Of a stretch of DNA of 64,000 nt, positions 42,816 through 51,507 are shown piece after piece (the stretch's first letter is position 1; the number at the start of each line of letters is the position of its first letter). The DNA lies in assembly GCF_051900415.1 (NCBI RefSeq), contig NZ_JBHZGL010000007.1, positions 62,001 to 126,000 on the forward strand, read 5' to 3'. The notes beneath the pieces were generated by a model, which made no database searches, had not been told where the DNA came from, and saw nothing but the letters and a program-made list of their open reading frames with translations. The stretch comes from Frateuria_A sp051900415. Lineage in GTDB: Bacteria; Pseudomonadota; Gammaproteobacteria; Xanthomonadales; Rhodanobacteraceae. Position numbers and translations under genes: made by a program.

Positions 42816-44336
42816 TCAGTGCTCCATCGTCGGCGCCGGGGCCGGCTGGGCGCGGACCTTGGCCACCTCTTCCTTGGTCACCTGCCCGCCCGGGTTACCC
42901 CAGCTGTTGAGCACGTAGGTCAGCAGGTTGGCCACTTCGTCGTCGGTGAGCTGGGACATCGGCGGCATCACCGAGTCGTAGTCCTTGCCGTTGACCGTGA
43001 TCTTGCCGGTCAGGCCATGCAGCGGGATCGAGATCAGGTGGTTTTTGTCCTGCTTGGCCAGGTAGTCGGATTTGGCCAGCGGCGGGAACACCCCCGGCAG
43101 GCCTTCACCGTTGGCCTGGTGGCAGACCGAGCAGGTGCCGGTGAACAGCTGCTTGCCGGCGGCGATCTGCTCGTCCTTGCTCAGGGTGCCGGCCGCGTGC
43201 GCCTTGGCCGCGACGGTGACGGCCTTGAGGTTGGGTTCGGCGCGATCGCCGAGGTAGACCGAGTCGACCTCCTTGCCCGAGTAGATCGCCTTGTTTTCCG
43301 GGCCGTCGACTTTGAGGATCGCCATCGCGCCCTTGTTGAACGCGCGGAAGATCGAATGATCGACCATCACGTAGCTGCCGGGCACGTCGGTGTGGAACTC
43401 GACGATCGCCGCGCCGCCGGCGGGGATCAACGTGGTCTGCACGTTCTCCTGCGGATGGGTGCCACCTTCCTGCTGCACGCGGTCGAAGATCTCGCCGATC
43501 ACGTGGAAACTGGAGACCAGGTTCGGGCCACCGTTGCCGATGAACAGGCGCACCGACTCGCCGACTTTGGCGGTGAGCGCCTTGTCGCCGGTGAGCGCAC
43601 CTTCGTGGCCGTTGAACAAGACGTAGGTGGGGTTTTCGTCGATGGCCTTGTCCATGTCGAACGGCTGGTGGCCTTTCTCGCGGTACTTGCCGGTGGTGTA
43701 GAAGTCGCCCTGCATCACGTAGTACTCGTGGTCGACCTTGGGCAGGCCTTGCGGCGGCTCCACCAGGATCAGCCCGTACATGCCGTTGGCCACGTGCATG
43801 CCGACCGGCGCGGTGGCGCAGTGGTAGACGTAGATGCCCTGGTTCAAGGCCTTGAAGGTGAACTGCGACTCATGGCCCGGCGCGGTGAAGCTGGACGCCG
43901 CGCCACCACCCGGACCGGTGACGCCGTGCAGATCGATGTTGTGCGGCATCTTGCTGTCGGGCGCGTTCTTCAGGTGGAACTCGACCGTGTCGCCCTGGCG
44001 CACACGGATGAAGCTGCCCGGCACGGTGCCGCCGAAGGTCCAGTAGGTGTAGGTGACACCCTCGGAGATCGGCATCTCTTTCTCGATCACTTCCAGCTCG
44101 ACGATCACCTTGGCCGGGTAGTCGCGGTGGATCGGCGGTGGCACGTTCGGCGGGCTGGTAAGCACCGCGTGGATCGGCTCGCCCTGCGGCGGGCCGAAGT
44201 CGGTCGGCGCCGGCAGCGTGGACGCCGTGGTCCGGGCCGTGGCCGGCCCGCTGGTCTCGGCCGAGGGTTTCTCCGAGCAGGCAGCCAGGGCCAGCATGCC
44301 TGCAGCCGCGAGCACGAGGGACAGCCTTCGTGACAT
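42816..44336 (-). CDS. nirK: copper nitrite reductase fused to cytochrome c
   Basis: A 506-aa NirK reducing nitrite to NO. Residues 1-20 end in the lipobox LALAAC, predicting a lipid anchor. The cupredoxin domains carry H132, D135 (catalytic Asp) and H137 in MPHNIDLHG. Type 1/2 ligands H172, C173, H181 and M186 lie in YHCATAPVGMHVANGMYG, H278 in SSFHVIGE and H327 in MVDHSIF. From about residue 385 a cytochrome c domain follows, with CSVCH (402-406) and a VMPPM Met ligand. The fused haem can feed electrons internally. An Fnr-like box lies upstream. Confidence 0.96.
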   Translation of the reverse strand: MSRRLSLVLAAAGMLALAACSEKPSAETSGPATARTTASTLPAPTDFGPPQGEPIHAVLTSPPNVPPPIHRDYPAKVIVELEVIEKEMPISEGVTYTYWTFGGTVPGSFIRVRQGDTVEFHLKNAPDSKMPHNIDLHGVTGPGGGAASSFTAPGHESQFTFKALNQGIYVYHCATAPVGMHVANGMYGLILVEPPQGLPKVDHEYYVMQGDFYTTGKYREKGHQPFDMDKAIDENPTYVLFNGHEGALTGDKALTAKVGESVRLFIGNGGPNLVSSFHVIGEIFDRVQQEGGTHPQENVQTTLIPAGGAAIVEFHTDVPGSYVMVDHSIFRAFNKGAMAILKVDGPENKAIYSGKEVDSVYLGDRAEPNLKAVTVAAKAHAAGTLSKDEQIAAGKQLFTGTCSVCHQANGEGLPGVFPPLAKSDYLAKQDKNHLISIPLHGLTGKITVNGKDYDSVMPPMSQLTDDEVANLLTYVLNSWGNPGGQVTKEEVAKVRAQPAPAPTMEH

Positions 44337-44389
44337 GGATCTCTCCTGTGTTCCCGGGGACGAGGCTAGGTTCCGGGCCGCTGACGCGC

Positions 44390-44403
44390 TTGACCTGCGT
44401 CAG
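44390..44403 (-). promoter_or_regulatory. Fnr/Anr-like box for nirK
   Basis: TTGACCTGCGTCAG lies 54-67 bp before the nirK start. Centre at -41.5 puts transcription near 44355, a 19-nt leader. It gives nirK its own promoter even though nnrS lies upstream on the same strand. A Dnr-type NO sensor would bind the same motif. Confidence 0.78.
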
Positions 44404-44468
44404 ACCCACTGCCGGAACCGGCCTGCTGCGTCACCCTGCCACAGAACGGTGTCGCCGTGGCGTCAGCC

Positions 44469-45722
44469 CTAGCCGGGCCTGCCGTCCACGCGCGGGGTCA
44501 GGTAGATCCAGGCCGAGCGGATTACCCAGGGCAGGAACGCCACCAGCCAGCCCGCGGCGGCGACCACCAGCCACAGGTAGCTGTCGCGGGCCAGCTCCGC
44601 CCACACGCGCAGCAGCACCACACCCTGCAGCAGCACGAAGCAGGCCCATGGCACCGCGCCCATCTGCAGCGGGCGGCCGGAGTGGCCCTGGGTCACGCGC
44701 GTGACCATCGCCACCAGCATCGAGCCGAAGTAGCCGATGGTCAGTACGTGCAGCGGCGCCAGGCCAAGGATCGGACCGTGTCCGGCGAACAGGCACAGGC
44801 TCTGCACCGCATACAGCACGAATGCGATCGGCAACCAGGCGAAGGCCAGGTGCAACACCGCCAGGATGCCCGGACGCATCGCCTTCCACGGCTGCCAGGC
44901 GATCGCATGCCAGCCGAACAGCAGCGCCAGTGGTGCATCCACCAGCCACAGCCAGGCCTGCGCGTGGGCCAGGTCCAGCGCCAGGTGCGCCAGCAGCAAC
45001 GGCCACATCAGCGGCAGGCTCCAGTCGGGCCGGCGCACGACGTAGCCCTTCACCACGTTGCCGCTGAAGAAGGCGACCATGCGGTGCGCCACCGTGAAGT
45101 ACACCGGCACCAGCAGCCCGAACGTGCCCAGCTTGATGGCGAAGCGCGCGCAGTGCGCCGGCGCGCCGAACAGGAAGCCAAGGAACGCCGCCAGTCCCAG
45201 CACGCCCAGGCCCAACCCCGCCAGGCACGACCAGGCGTGCTGGTTGCGGTGGTCCGAGGCACGCAGCACCCCGGCCAGCGTGGCCACGCCAACCAGGTAG
45301 CCGAACAGCATCAGCGCGATGCCGGCGCGCAGCACCCAGGGCATGTCGAGCAGCCCCACGTGCGAAAGCAGGTAGCCGGCAAACACGGAGCCGGCCACCA
45401 CCACGTACCGCCGTGGCCGTATGGACGGCCGGGCCAGCCATTTGGGAAACGTGGTCAGCAGGAAGCCGAACATGAACATCGGCAGCATGCCGTACTGGGT
45501 CAGCATCGCGTGCGCCCAGCCCGGCGGCACCGGCGGCTGTGGCCAGCCATGCCAGCCGAAGCGCATCGAGGCCAGCTCCAGCGCCCACCAGGCCATGCTG
45601 GTCAACACCGCCAGCGCGCCGGCCAGAAACAGCGGGCGGTGCGGTGCGGCGGCGAGCAGCGCGGCGATCGGCGGGACGGTGGCGGGTGGGACGGTCTGGC
45701 TGGAAGAAGGCGACTCGCGCAT
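44469..45722 (-). CDS. nnrS: NnrS family membrane protein
   Basis: A 417-aa polytopic haem/copper protein of the NnrS family with about 12 helices, linked to NO and nitrosative-stress tolerance in denitrifiers. Recognisable blocks are AHAMLTQYGMLPMFMFGFLL, FFSGNVVKGYVVRRPDWSLP, and LGLAPLHVLTIGYFGSMLVA followed by MVTRVTQGHSGR, with conserved histidines. The start at 45722 is preferred because the upstream Fnr box would then give a 22-nt leader as for its neighbours. The ATG at 45752 would lie upstream of the predicted transcription start, and its GGAG is only 2 bases away. Confidence 0.88.
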   Translation of the reverse strand: MRESPSSSQTVPPATVPPIAALLAAAPHRPLFLAGALAVLTSMAWWALELASMRFGWHGWPQPPVPPGWAHAMLTQYGMLPMFMFGFLLTTFPKWLARPSIRPRRYVVVAGSVFAGYLLSHVGLLDMPWVLRAGIALMLFGYLVGVATLAGVLRASDHRNQHAWSCLAGLGLGVLGLAAFLGFLFGAPAHCARFAIKLGTFGLLVPVYFTVAHRMVAFFSGNVVKGYVVRRPDWSLPLMWPLLLAHLALDLAHAQAWLWLVDAPLALLFGWHAIAWQPWKAMRPGILAVLHLAFAWLPIAFVLYAVQSLCLFAGHGPILGLAPLHVLTIGYFGSMLVAMVTRVTQGHSGRPLQMGAVPWACFVLLQGVVLLRVWAELARDSYLWLVVAAAGWLVAFLPWVIRSAWIYLTPRVDGRPG

Positions 45723-45778
45723 GCGTGGCTCGCGGCTGGGAATGCGAGCCATTCTCCGACCGGCCCGCGGTAGGGGCC

Positions 45779-45792
45779 GTGATCTGAATCAG
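45779..45792 (-). promoter_or_regulatory. Fnr/Anr-like box for nnrS
   Basis: GTGATCTGAATCAG has good TGAT/ATCA half-sites around CTGA. It lies in the divergent nnrS/SDR promoter region; its -41.5 geometry points to transcription from near 45744 on the minus strand. Confidence 0.65.
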
Positions 45793-45819
45793 TCCTGCGT
45801 CAATCAGCCCGGCCGGGGG

Positions 45820-45833
45820 TTGACGCAGGTCAG
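45820..45833 (+). promoter_or_regulatory. Fnr/Anr-like box for the SDR-usp-ATPase unit
   Basis: TTGACGCAGGTCAG, 28 bp from the nnrS box (GTCAG instead of GTCAA at the right arm). Centre at -41.5 gives a start near 45868 and a 24-nt leader to the SDR gene. Confidence 0.7.
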
Positions 45834-45891
45834 CATCACCCGCCGGCGCCCGCTCCATGCTCGCCCCACACGGCACGAGGAGGATCCGGTC

Positions 45892-46653
45892 ATGGGCAGG
45901 CTCGATGGCAAGACCGCACTGGTCACCGGCGGCGCCGTAGGCATCGGCGCGGCCTGCGCGCGGCGCATGGTGGAAGCGGGCGCGAGGGTGGCGATCGTGG
46001 ACGTGCACGACGAGGCGGGACAACGGCTGGCCGGCGAACTGGGCGACCATGCTCGCTACCTGCACGCGGATGTGTCGGCCGAGACGGAGGTCGCCGCGGC
46101 CGTCGCCGCCACGGTGGCCGCGTTCGGCGGCCTGAACGTGCTGGTCAACAACGCCGGCATCGCCGGTCCGAACAAGCCCACGCACGAGCTGACCGAGGCC
46201 GAGTGGGACCGCGTGCAGGCAGTCAACGTCAAGGGTGTGTTCTTCGGCACCAAGCACGCGATCGCGCCGATGCGCGCGGCTGGCGGCGGCAGCATCATCA
46301 ACCTGTCCTCGATCTACGGCCTGGTCGGCGCGCCCGACGTGCCGCCCTACCACGCCTCCAAGGGTGCGGTCCGGCTGATGAGCAAGACCGACGCGCTGCT
46401 CTACGCCGCCGACCGCATCCGCGTGAACTCGATCCACCCGGGCTTCATCTGGACACCCATGGTCGAGCAGCACATCGGCTCGATGGGTGGCGACGCGCAG
46501 CAGCACCGGCGCGACACCGCCGCGCTGCACCCGCTGGGCCACCTGGGCGAGCCGGACGACATCGCCTGGGGCGTGGTCTACCTGGCCTCGGACGAATCCC
46601 GCTTCGTCACCGGCAGCGAGCTGGTGATCGACGGCGGCTACACCTGTCGCTGA
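45892..46653 (+). CDS. short-chain dehydrogenase/reductase
   Basis: A 253-aa classical SDR. The cofactor loop is TGGAVGIG, NNAG is intact, and the catalytic residues are Ser in NLSSIYG and YHASK. It ends with the family's GSELVIDGGYTC. An acidic residue after strand 2 (IVDVHD) points to NAD(H). The substrate is unknown; a role in redox balancing of small carbonyls at low oxygen is possible from context. A strong GAGGAGGA precedes the ATG, and an Fnr-like box lies upstream. It is the first gene of a unit with usp and a P-type ATPase. Confidence 0.9.
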   Translation: MGRLDGKTALVTGGAVGIGAACARRMVEAGARVAIVDVHDEAGQRLAGELGDHARYLHADVSAETEVAAAVAATVAAFGGLNVLVNNAGIAGPNKPTHELTEAEWDRVQAVNVKGVFFGTKHAIAPMRAAGGGSIINLSSIYGLVGAPDVPPYHASKGAVRLMSKTDALLYAADRIRVNSIHPGFIWTPMVEQHIGSMGGDAQQHRRDTAALHPLGHLGEPDDIAWGVVYLASDESRFVTGSELVIDGGYTCR

Positions 46654-46671
46654 CCCCCTCTGGAGCGCCTC

Positions 46672-47109
46672 ATGTACAAGCACATCCTGCTACCTGTCGA
46701 CGGCTCGGACCTTTCGCTGCGCGCCGCCGATGCCGGCATCGCGCTGGCGCGCCAGCTCGGCGCGCGCGTGCACGCGGTGCATGTGGTGGTACCGCTGCCG
46801 GCGGTCCCGTTCCTCAACGAAATCATCGCCACCAGCGACGCCGAGTACGCCGACAGCGCCGAGGAAGCGGGCGCGCGCTACCTGGCGGCCGTGCGCGAGC
46901 ACGCCGATGCTGCCGGTGTCGCCTGCCAGTGCAGCCTGGAGACCAACCCGCGCCCGCACCGAGCCATCCTCGAGGTGGCTCGCCGCGAAGGTTGCGACCT
47001 GATCGTGATGGGCAGCCACGGCTGGCGCGGGCTGGACCGGCTGTTGCTGGGCAGCCAGGCGCAGCGGGTGATTCTCGAATCGGACGTGCCCGTGCTGGTC
47101 CACCGCTAG
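46672..47109 (+). CDS. universal stress protein, UspA family
   Basis: A 145-aa single-domain Usp. It opens YKHILLPVDGSDLS, with the nucleotide-site Asp, and ends with the loop MGSHGWRGLDRLLLGSQAQR then VILESDVPVLVHR. This G-2x-G-9x-G(S) pattern marks the ATP-binding class. It starts 18 bp after the SDR stop and 4 bp separate it from the ATPase, so the three genes are probably co-transcribed. In Pseudomonas, Anr-controlled Usp proteins aid anaerobic survival; the same may hold here. Confidence 0.92.
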   Translation: MYKHILLPVDGSDLSLRAADAGIALARQLGARVHAVHVVVPLPAVPFLNEIIATSDAEYADSAEEAGARYLAAVREHADAAGVACQCSLETNPRPHRAILEVARREGCDLIVMGSHGWRGLDRLLLGSQAQRVILESDVPVLVHR

Positions 47110-47113
47110 CGAC

Positions 47114-49642
47114 ATGGTTACCACTGAGCGCGCGCCGTCCGCCGCCCGCGAAGGCCTGGACGCTGCCGAAGCGGCACGCCGCCTGGCCGCGCACGGTCCC
47201 AACCTGCTGCCTGGCAGCACGCGCAAGAGCTTCGGCGCGATCGTGCTGGGCGTGCTGTCCGAGCCGATGTTCCTGATGCTGCTGTGCGCCGGCGGCCTGT
47301 ACCTGGCGCTGGGCGATCGCGCCGAAGCGGCGTTCCTGCTCTCGGCCGTGTTCGTGGTGATCGGCATCACCCTGCTGCAGGAGCGCAAGACCCAGCGCGC
47401 GCTCGAGTCGTTGCGCGAGCTTTCCGCCCCGCGCGCACTGGTGATCCGCGGCGGCAAGGAGCTGCGCGTGGCCGGCGCCGAAGTGGTCCCGGGCGACCTG
47501 CTGGTGCTGCGCGAAGGCGATCGCATCGCCGCCGACGCGACGCTGCTGGAAGGCCGCCTCGAAGTGGACGAGTCGCTGTTGACCGGCGAATCGGTCCCGG
47601 TGGCGCGCGAACCCGGGGGCGAGGCTGCCGTGCATGCCAGCACGGTGGTGACCCGCGGGCTGGGCCTCGCCAGCGTCAACGCGACCGGCGGCGCGACGGC
47701 AGTCGGCCGCATTGGCGAGGCCCTGGCGCAGACGCACGAAGCGCCCAGCGGCCTGCAGCGCGCCTCGCGCCGGCTGATCCGCCATCTCGCCATCGGCGGC
47801 CTGGCGCTGGCCGCGCTGTACGCGCTGCTGTCCTGGCTGTGGGACGACCGCGGCCCGCTGGAAAGCATGCTCGGCGGTATCGCGCTGGCGATGGCAATCC
47901 TGCCGGAGGAAATCCCGGTCATCCTCACGGTATTCCTCGCGCTGGGCGCCTGGCGCATCTCGCGGCGCAAGGTGCTCACCCGGCGCGTGCCGGCGGTGGA
48001 GGCGCTGGGCGCCATCTCGGTGCTGGCGGTGGACAAGACCGGTACGCTCACGCAGAACCGCATGCAGGTGGCCGAACTGGCGGTCGACGGACAACACTTC
48101 GTGGACGCCGGCGCGACCGGGCTGGCCGAGACGTTCCACCGGCTGTTCGAGTTCGCCATGCTGGCCACGCCCAGCGATCCGTTCGACCCGATGGAGGAGG
48201 CCATCCAGCGCTTCGGCCTGCACTGGCTGGTGCACACCGAGCACGTGCACGCGGACTGGTCGGCCGAAACCGAATACGCGCTCTCGCCGCAGATCCTCGC
48301 GATGACGCGGGTGTTTCCCTGCGACACCTGCACGCACCACCTGCTGGCCACCAAGGGCGCCCCCGAGGCGGTGATCGACCTGTGCCACCTCCCCGCCGGG
48401 CGTGCCGCGTCGATCCTCGCCGAGGTCGAGGCCATGGCCGCGCGCGGCCTGCGCGTGCTGGCCGTGGCGCGCGGGCAGTGGACCGGCGAGGCCTGGCCGC
48501 CCAGCCAGCACGATTTCGACTTCGAATTCCTCGGTCTGGTCGGCTTCGCCGATCCGCCGCGGCCGGAAGTGCCGGCCGCGATCGCCGAGTGCCGCGCGGC
48601 CGGCGTGCGCATCCTGATGATGACCGGCGACCACCCGGCCACCGCGCGCGCGATCGCTCGCCAGGTCGGCCTGGGCGAGCGCACCGACGTGCTCACCGGC
48701 GCCGACCTGGCGGCGCTGGACGACGCCGCATTGCGCGAGCGCCTGCACCACGTCGACCTGTGCGCCCGGCTCAAGCCCGAGCAGAAGCTGCGCCTGGTGC
48801 AGTTGCTGCGCGCGGACGGCGCAGTGGTGGCGATGACCGGCGACGGCGTCAACGATGCGCCGGCGCTCAAAGCCGCCGACGTCGGCATCGCGATGGGCGA
48901 ACGCGGCACTGACGTGGCGCGCGAGGCGGCCGCGCTGGTGCTGCTGGACGACAGCTTCGCCAGCATCGTGGCGGCCATCCGCCAGGGCCGGCGCATCTAC
49001 GACAACATCGCCAAGGCGACCGGCTTCGTGTTCGCCGTGCACATGCCGATCATCGCGCTGGCGCTGGTACCGACCCTGCTGCACTGGCCGGTGCTGCTGA
49101 TGCCGGTGCACATCGTGCTGCTGGAACTGTTGATCGACCCGGCCTGCTCGATCGTGTTCGAGGCCGAGCCGGAAGCCGGCGACGTGATGACGCGTCCCCC
49201 GCGTGCGGCGGGCGAATCACCGTTCGCTGCCGGCCGGCTGGCCCGCGCGGTGGTGCAGGGACTGGGCGTGGCGGCCGTGCTGCTGCCCGGCTTCGGCCTC
49301 ATGCTGCACTACGGCGTGGACGCTGCCCACGCACGCGGCGTGGTGTTCGCGGCGTTGCTGGGCGGGTTGTTCCTGCTGATCCTGGCCAACCGCCATCCGA
49401 CCCGCGCGGTGTTGGCGCGGCCGGCGCGGGGCAATCGCTGGATCGTCCGCATGGCCGGCGCGCTTGCGCTGATGCTGGCGGCCGCCTTCGGCGTGCCGTT
49501 CCTGCGCACCGTGATGGACATCGCCCTGCCCGGCCCGGCCGCCCTCGGCGCGCTGCTGGCGATGCTCGGCGGGATTCTCGCCTGGCTGGAGGCGTTGCGC
49601 GGAATGTCGCGCACGACTTCGCAAGTGAGACATCCCCTGTAG
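47114..49642 (+). CDS. cation-transporting P-type ATPase (Ca2+/heavy P2-like)
   Basis: An 842-aa P-type ATPase. An N-terminal domain is followed by the actuator TGES (157-160), the ion-site helix ILPEEIPVIL (PEEIP 264-268), phosphorylation motif DKTGTLTQN (307-311), ATP-domain TKGAPEAV, MTGDHPATA and hinge TGDGVNDAPAL. Four hydrophobic C-terminal segments plus LIDPACSIVFEAEP complete it. PEEIP resembles Ca2+ or proton pumps more than heavy-metal P1B types; the ion is not certain. It is the third gene of the SDR-usp unit and is followed by a REP. Confidence 0.9.
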   Translation: MVTTERAPSAAREGLDAAEAARRLAAHGPNLLPGSTRKSFGAIVLGVLSEPMFLMLLCAGGLYLALGDRAEAAFLLSAVFVVIGITLLQERKTQRALESLRELSAPRALVIRGGKELRVAGAEVVPGDLLVLREGDRIAADATLLEGRLEVDESLLTGESVPVAREPGGEAAVHASTVVTRGLGLASVNATGGATAVGRIGEALAQTHEAPSGLQRASRRLIRHLAIGGLALAALYALLSWLWDDRGPLESMLGGIALAMAILPEEIPVILTVFLALGAWRISRRKVLTRRVPAVEALGAISVLAVDKTGTLTQNRMQVAELAVDGQHFVDAGATGLAETFHRLFEFAMLATPSDPFDPMEEAIQRFGLHWLVHTEHVHADWSAETEYALSPQILAMTRVFPCDTCTHHLLATKGAPEAVIDLCHLPAGRAASILAEVEAMAARGLRVLAVARGQWTGEAWPPSQHDFDFEFLGLVGFADPPRPEVPAAIAECRAAGVRILMMTGDHPATARAIARQVGLGERTDVLTGADLAALDDAALRERLHHVDLCARLKPEQKLRLVQLLRADGAVVAMTGDGVNDAPALKAADVGIAMGERGTDVAREAAALVLLDDSFASIVAAIRQGRRIYDNIAKATGFVFAVHMPIIALALVPTLLHWPVLLMPVHIVLLELLIDPACSIVFEAEPEAGDVMTRPPRAAGESPFAAGRLARAVVQGLGVAAVLLPGFGLMLHYGVDAAHARGVVFAALLGGLFLLILANRHPTRAVLARPARGNRWIVRMAGALALMLAAAFGVPFLRTVMDIALPGPAALGALLAMLGGILAWLEALRGMSRTTSQVRHPL

Positions 49643-49708
49643 GAGCACACCCTGTGCGCGACCGCGGGGCTGGCCGCACCGGCGGTCGCGCACGGGGTGC
49701 GCTCCTGC
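49639..49708. repeat. GTAG-type REP inverted repeat
   Basis: GTAGGAGCACACCCTGTGCG pairs with CGCACGGGGTGCGCTCCTGC around a longer GC-rich core. It overlaps the last bases of the ATPase gene (stop ends at 49642), so the coding end lies inside the repeat. Confidence 0.8.
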
Positions 49709-49784
49709 AAGTAGCTCGAATCCGCGGTTCGCAGCGGGCAGCTGCCGACTTTCTCGTGCCGGGAGACAAGTGGCGAGCGCCTCC

Positions 49785-49798
49785 TTGACGGCGGTCAA
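49785..49798 (+). promoter_or_regulatory. Fnr/Anr box for the beta-CASP gene
   Basis: TTGACGGCGGTCAA is a perfect palindrome. Centre at -41.5 gives a start near 49833 and an 18-nt leader. Confidence 0.8.
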
Positions 49799-49850
49799 GC
49801 GCGCCCGCGCGCACCGTGCGAGAGTTCCCCCAACGCCACGGAGCGATGCG

Positions 49851-51242
49851 ATGCTCGTCTACAGCTGCCACGGTGCCGCCAAACAGGTCACCGGTTCGTG
49901 CCACCTGGTCGAATGCAATGGCCGCCGGGTGCTGGTCGATTGCGGCATGTTCCAGGGCGACCGCGCCACCGAACAGGCCAACGCCGAGCCGTTCGGCTTC
50001 GAGCCGGCCACGATCGACGCACTGCTGCTGACCCACGCGCACCTGGACCATTGCGGGCGCATCCCGCGGCTGGTGCGGCAGGGTTTCCGCGGACGCATCC
50101 TGGCCACCTCGGCCACCCGCGAGCTGGCGCGGCTGGTGCTGCTGGACGCCGCCGGGCTGCAGGAAGAGGACGCCCGTCGCGCGGCACGCAGCGACCGCCG
50201 CGGCGAGGAGGCAGCCGAACCGCTGTATACGCTCGACGATGCGCTGCATGCGATCGACTTCTTCGAACCGGGGCTGGGCTACGGGCACGACATCGAAGTC
50301 GCGCCCGGCATCCGCGCGCGCTTCCTCGACGCCGGGCACATCCTCGGTTCGGCGCAGGTGCTGTTGACGCTCGGCGACGGCACCGGGCAGCGCACGATGC
50401 TTTTCTCGGGCGACCTGGGCAACCCCGGCCGTCCGCTGCTGCGCGATCCGGTGCCCGCGCCGCCGGCCGACTACGTGGCGATGGAATGCACCTATGGCGA
50501 CCGTCCGCACCGCTCGGTGCCCGACTCGGTGGCCGAGCTCTACCAGGCCATCCGCGAGACGGTCGGGCGGCGGGGCAACGTGGTGATTCCCACCTTCGCG
50601 CTGGAGCGCACGCAGGAGATTCTTTACTACCTGCACCTGGGCCTGCGCGACGGCCACGTGCCGCCGCACGTGCGGGTGTTCCTCGATTCGCCGATGGCGA
50701 TTTCTGCCACCGAGATCTACCGGCGCCACCCTGAATGCTTCGATGCGCAATTCCTGGGCGTGCTGCAGCACGGCGACCCGTTCGCCATGCCCGGCCTGCA
50801 TTTCACCCGCAGCACGCAGGAGTCGATGGCGATCAACGCGATCGACGGCGGCGCCATCATCCTGGCCGGCTCGGGCATGTGCACCGGCGGGCGCGTGCGC
50901 CACCACCTGAAGCACAACCTCTGGCGCGAGCGCAGCAGCGCGGTGTTCGTCGGCTATGCCGCGCAGGGCACGCTGGCCCGGCGGATCATCGACGGCGCCG
51001 CCAGCGTGCGCGTGTTCAACCAGGACATCCCGGTACGCGCGCAGGTGTGGACGATCAACGGTTTCTCCGCCCATGCCGGCCGTCCCGACCTGCTGGACTG
51101 GCTGGGGGACTCGCCGCGGCGGCGGGTGTTCCTGGTGCACGGCGAGTACGACCGCGGCATGCAGGGCATGGGCGAAGCGCTGACGGGGCTGGGCGTGGAT
51201 TGGCAGATGCCGGGGATGGGCGAGCCGATACGGCTGGAATGA
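49851..51242 (+). CDS. MBL-fold beta-CASP ribonuclease-like protein
   Basis: A 463-aa protein with an N-terminal MBL core (H62, H64, D66, H67 in THAHLDHCGRIP; later DAGHILGSAQ and FSGDLG). It contains a beta-CASP insertion (about 205-375) and the RNA-metabolising motif GFSAHAGRPDLLDWL with a terminal VHGE. This is the CPSF73/RNase J-like exonuclease family seen in bacteria as YsH1-type. It probably processes RNA, although substrates are unknown. The start at 49851 follows GGAG. An Fnr box lies upstream, so an RNase would be induced by anoxia. Confidence 0.9.
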   Translation: MLVYSCHGAAKQVTGSCHLVECNGRRVLVDCGMFQGDRATEQANAEPFGFEPATIDALLLTHAHLDHCGRIPRLVRQGFRGRILATSATRELARLVLLDAAGLQEEDARRAARSDRRGEEAAEPLYTLDDALHAIDFFEPGLGYGHDIEVAPGIRARFLDAGHILGSAQVLLTLGDGTGQRTMLFSGDLGNPGRPLLRDPVPAPPADYVAMECTYGDRPHRSVPDSVAELYQAIRETVGRRGNVVIPTFALERTQEILYYLHLGLRDGHVPPHVRVFLDSPMAISATEIYRRHPECFDAQFLGVLQHGDPFAMPGLHFTRSTQESMAINAIDGGAIILAGSGMCTGGRVRHHLKHNLWRERSSAVFVGYAAQGTLARRIIDGAASVRVFNQDIPVRAQVWTINGFSAHAGRPDLLDWLGDSPRRRVFLVHGEYDRGMQGMGEALTGLGVDWQMPGMGEPIRLE

Positions 51243-51265
51243 GGCGGGGTTTCCCGCAGGCGTCC

Positions 51266-51402
51266 CCAATCCGCCCTTCGGGCACCTTCCCCCGTGGAAC
51301 GGGGGAAGGATCCAGATGCCGCCTACCGCCATCCCCGGATAGCAGCTACCGAGCCTTCCCCCGCGCGCAGGGGAAGGTGCCCAAAGGGCGGATGGGGGAC
51401 GC
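51266..51402. repeat. head-to-head pair of CCCCCATCCGCC elements
   Basis: In the gap between the beta-CASP gene and fnr there is one element at 51266-51310 (AATCCGCCCTTCGGGCACC, CTTCCCCCGTGG). A second, inverted, is at 51356-51402 (GGGGAAGGTGCCCAAAGGG, CGGATGGGGG). The pairing resembles a REP doublet. Confidence 0.7.
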
Positions 51403-51507
51403 CTTGCGGGGAAGCTCACTCCTACGGCGCTAAAAAAAAGTCCCGGCTTCGCAGACATCGCGCCCGCGAGCCGCAGCACCGCCGGCAACCGGCCGGCCGC
51501 GGTGGGT

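Noticed and set aside
46690..49111. Two minus-strand open frames of more than 760 codons over usp and the P-type ATPase
   Set aside because: Both are antisense to clear genes with intact motifs; long reverse frames are common at this GC content.
51424..51453. Possible terminator after fnr (A-run at 51431-51438 on the plus strand)
   Set aside because: The preceding sequence forms only about four base pairs, so the hairpin is not convincing.
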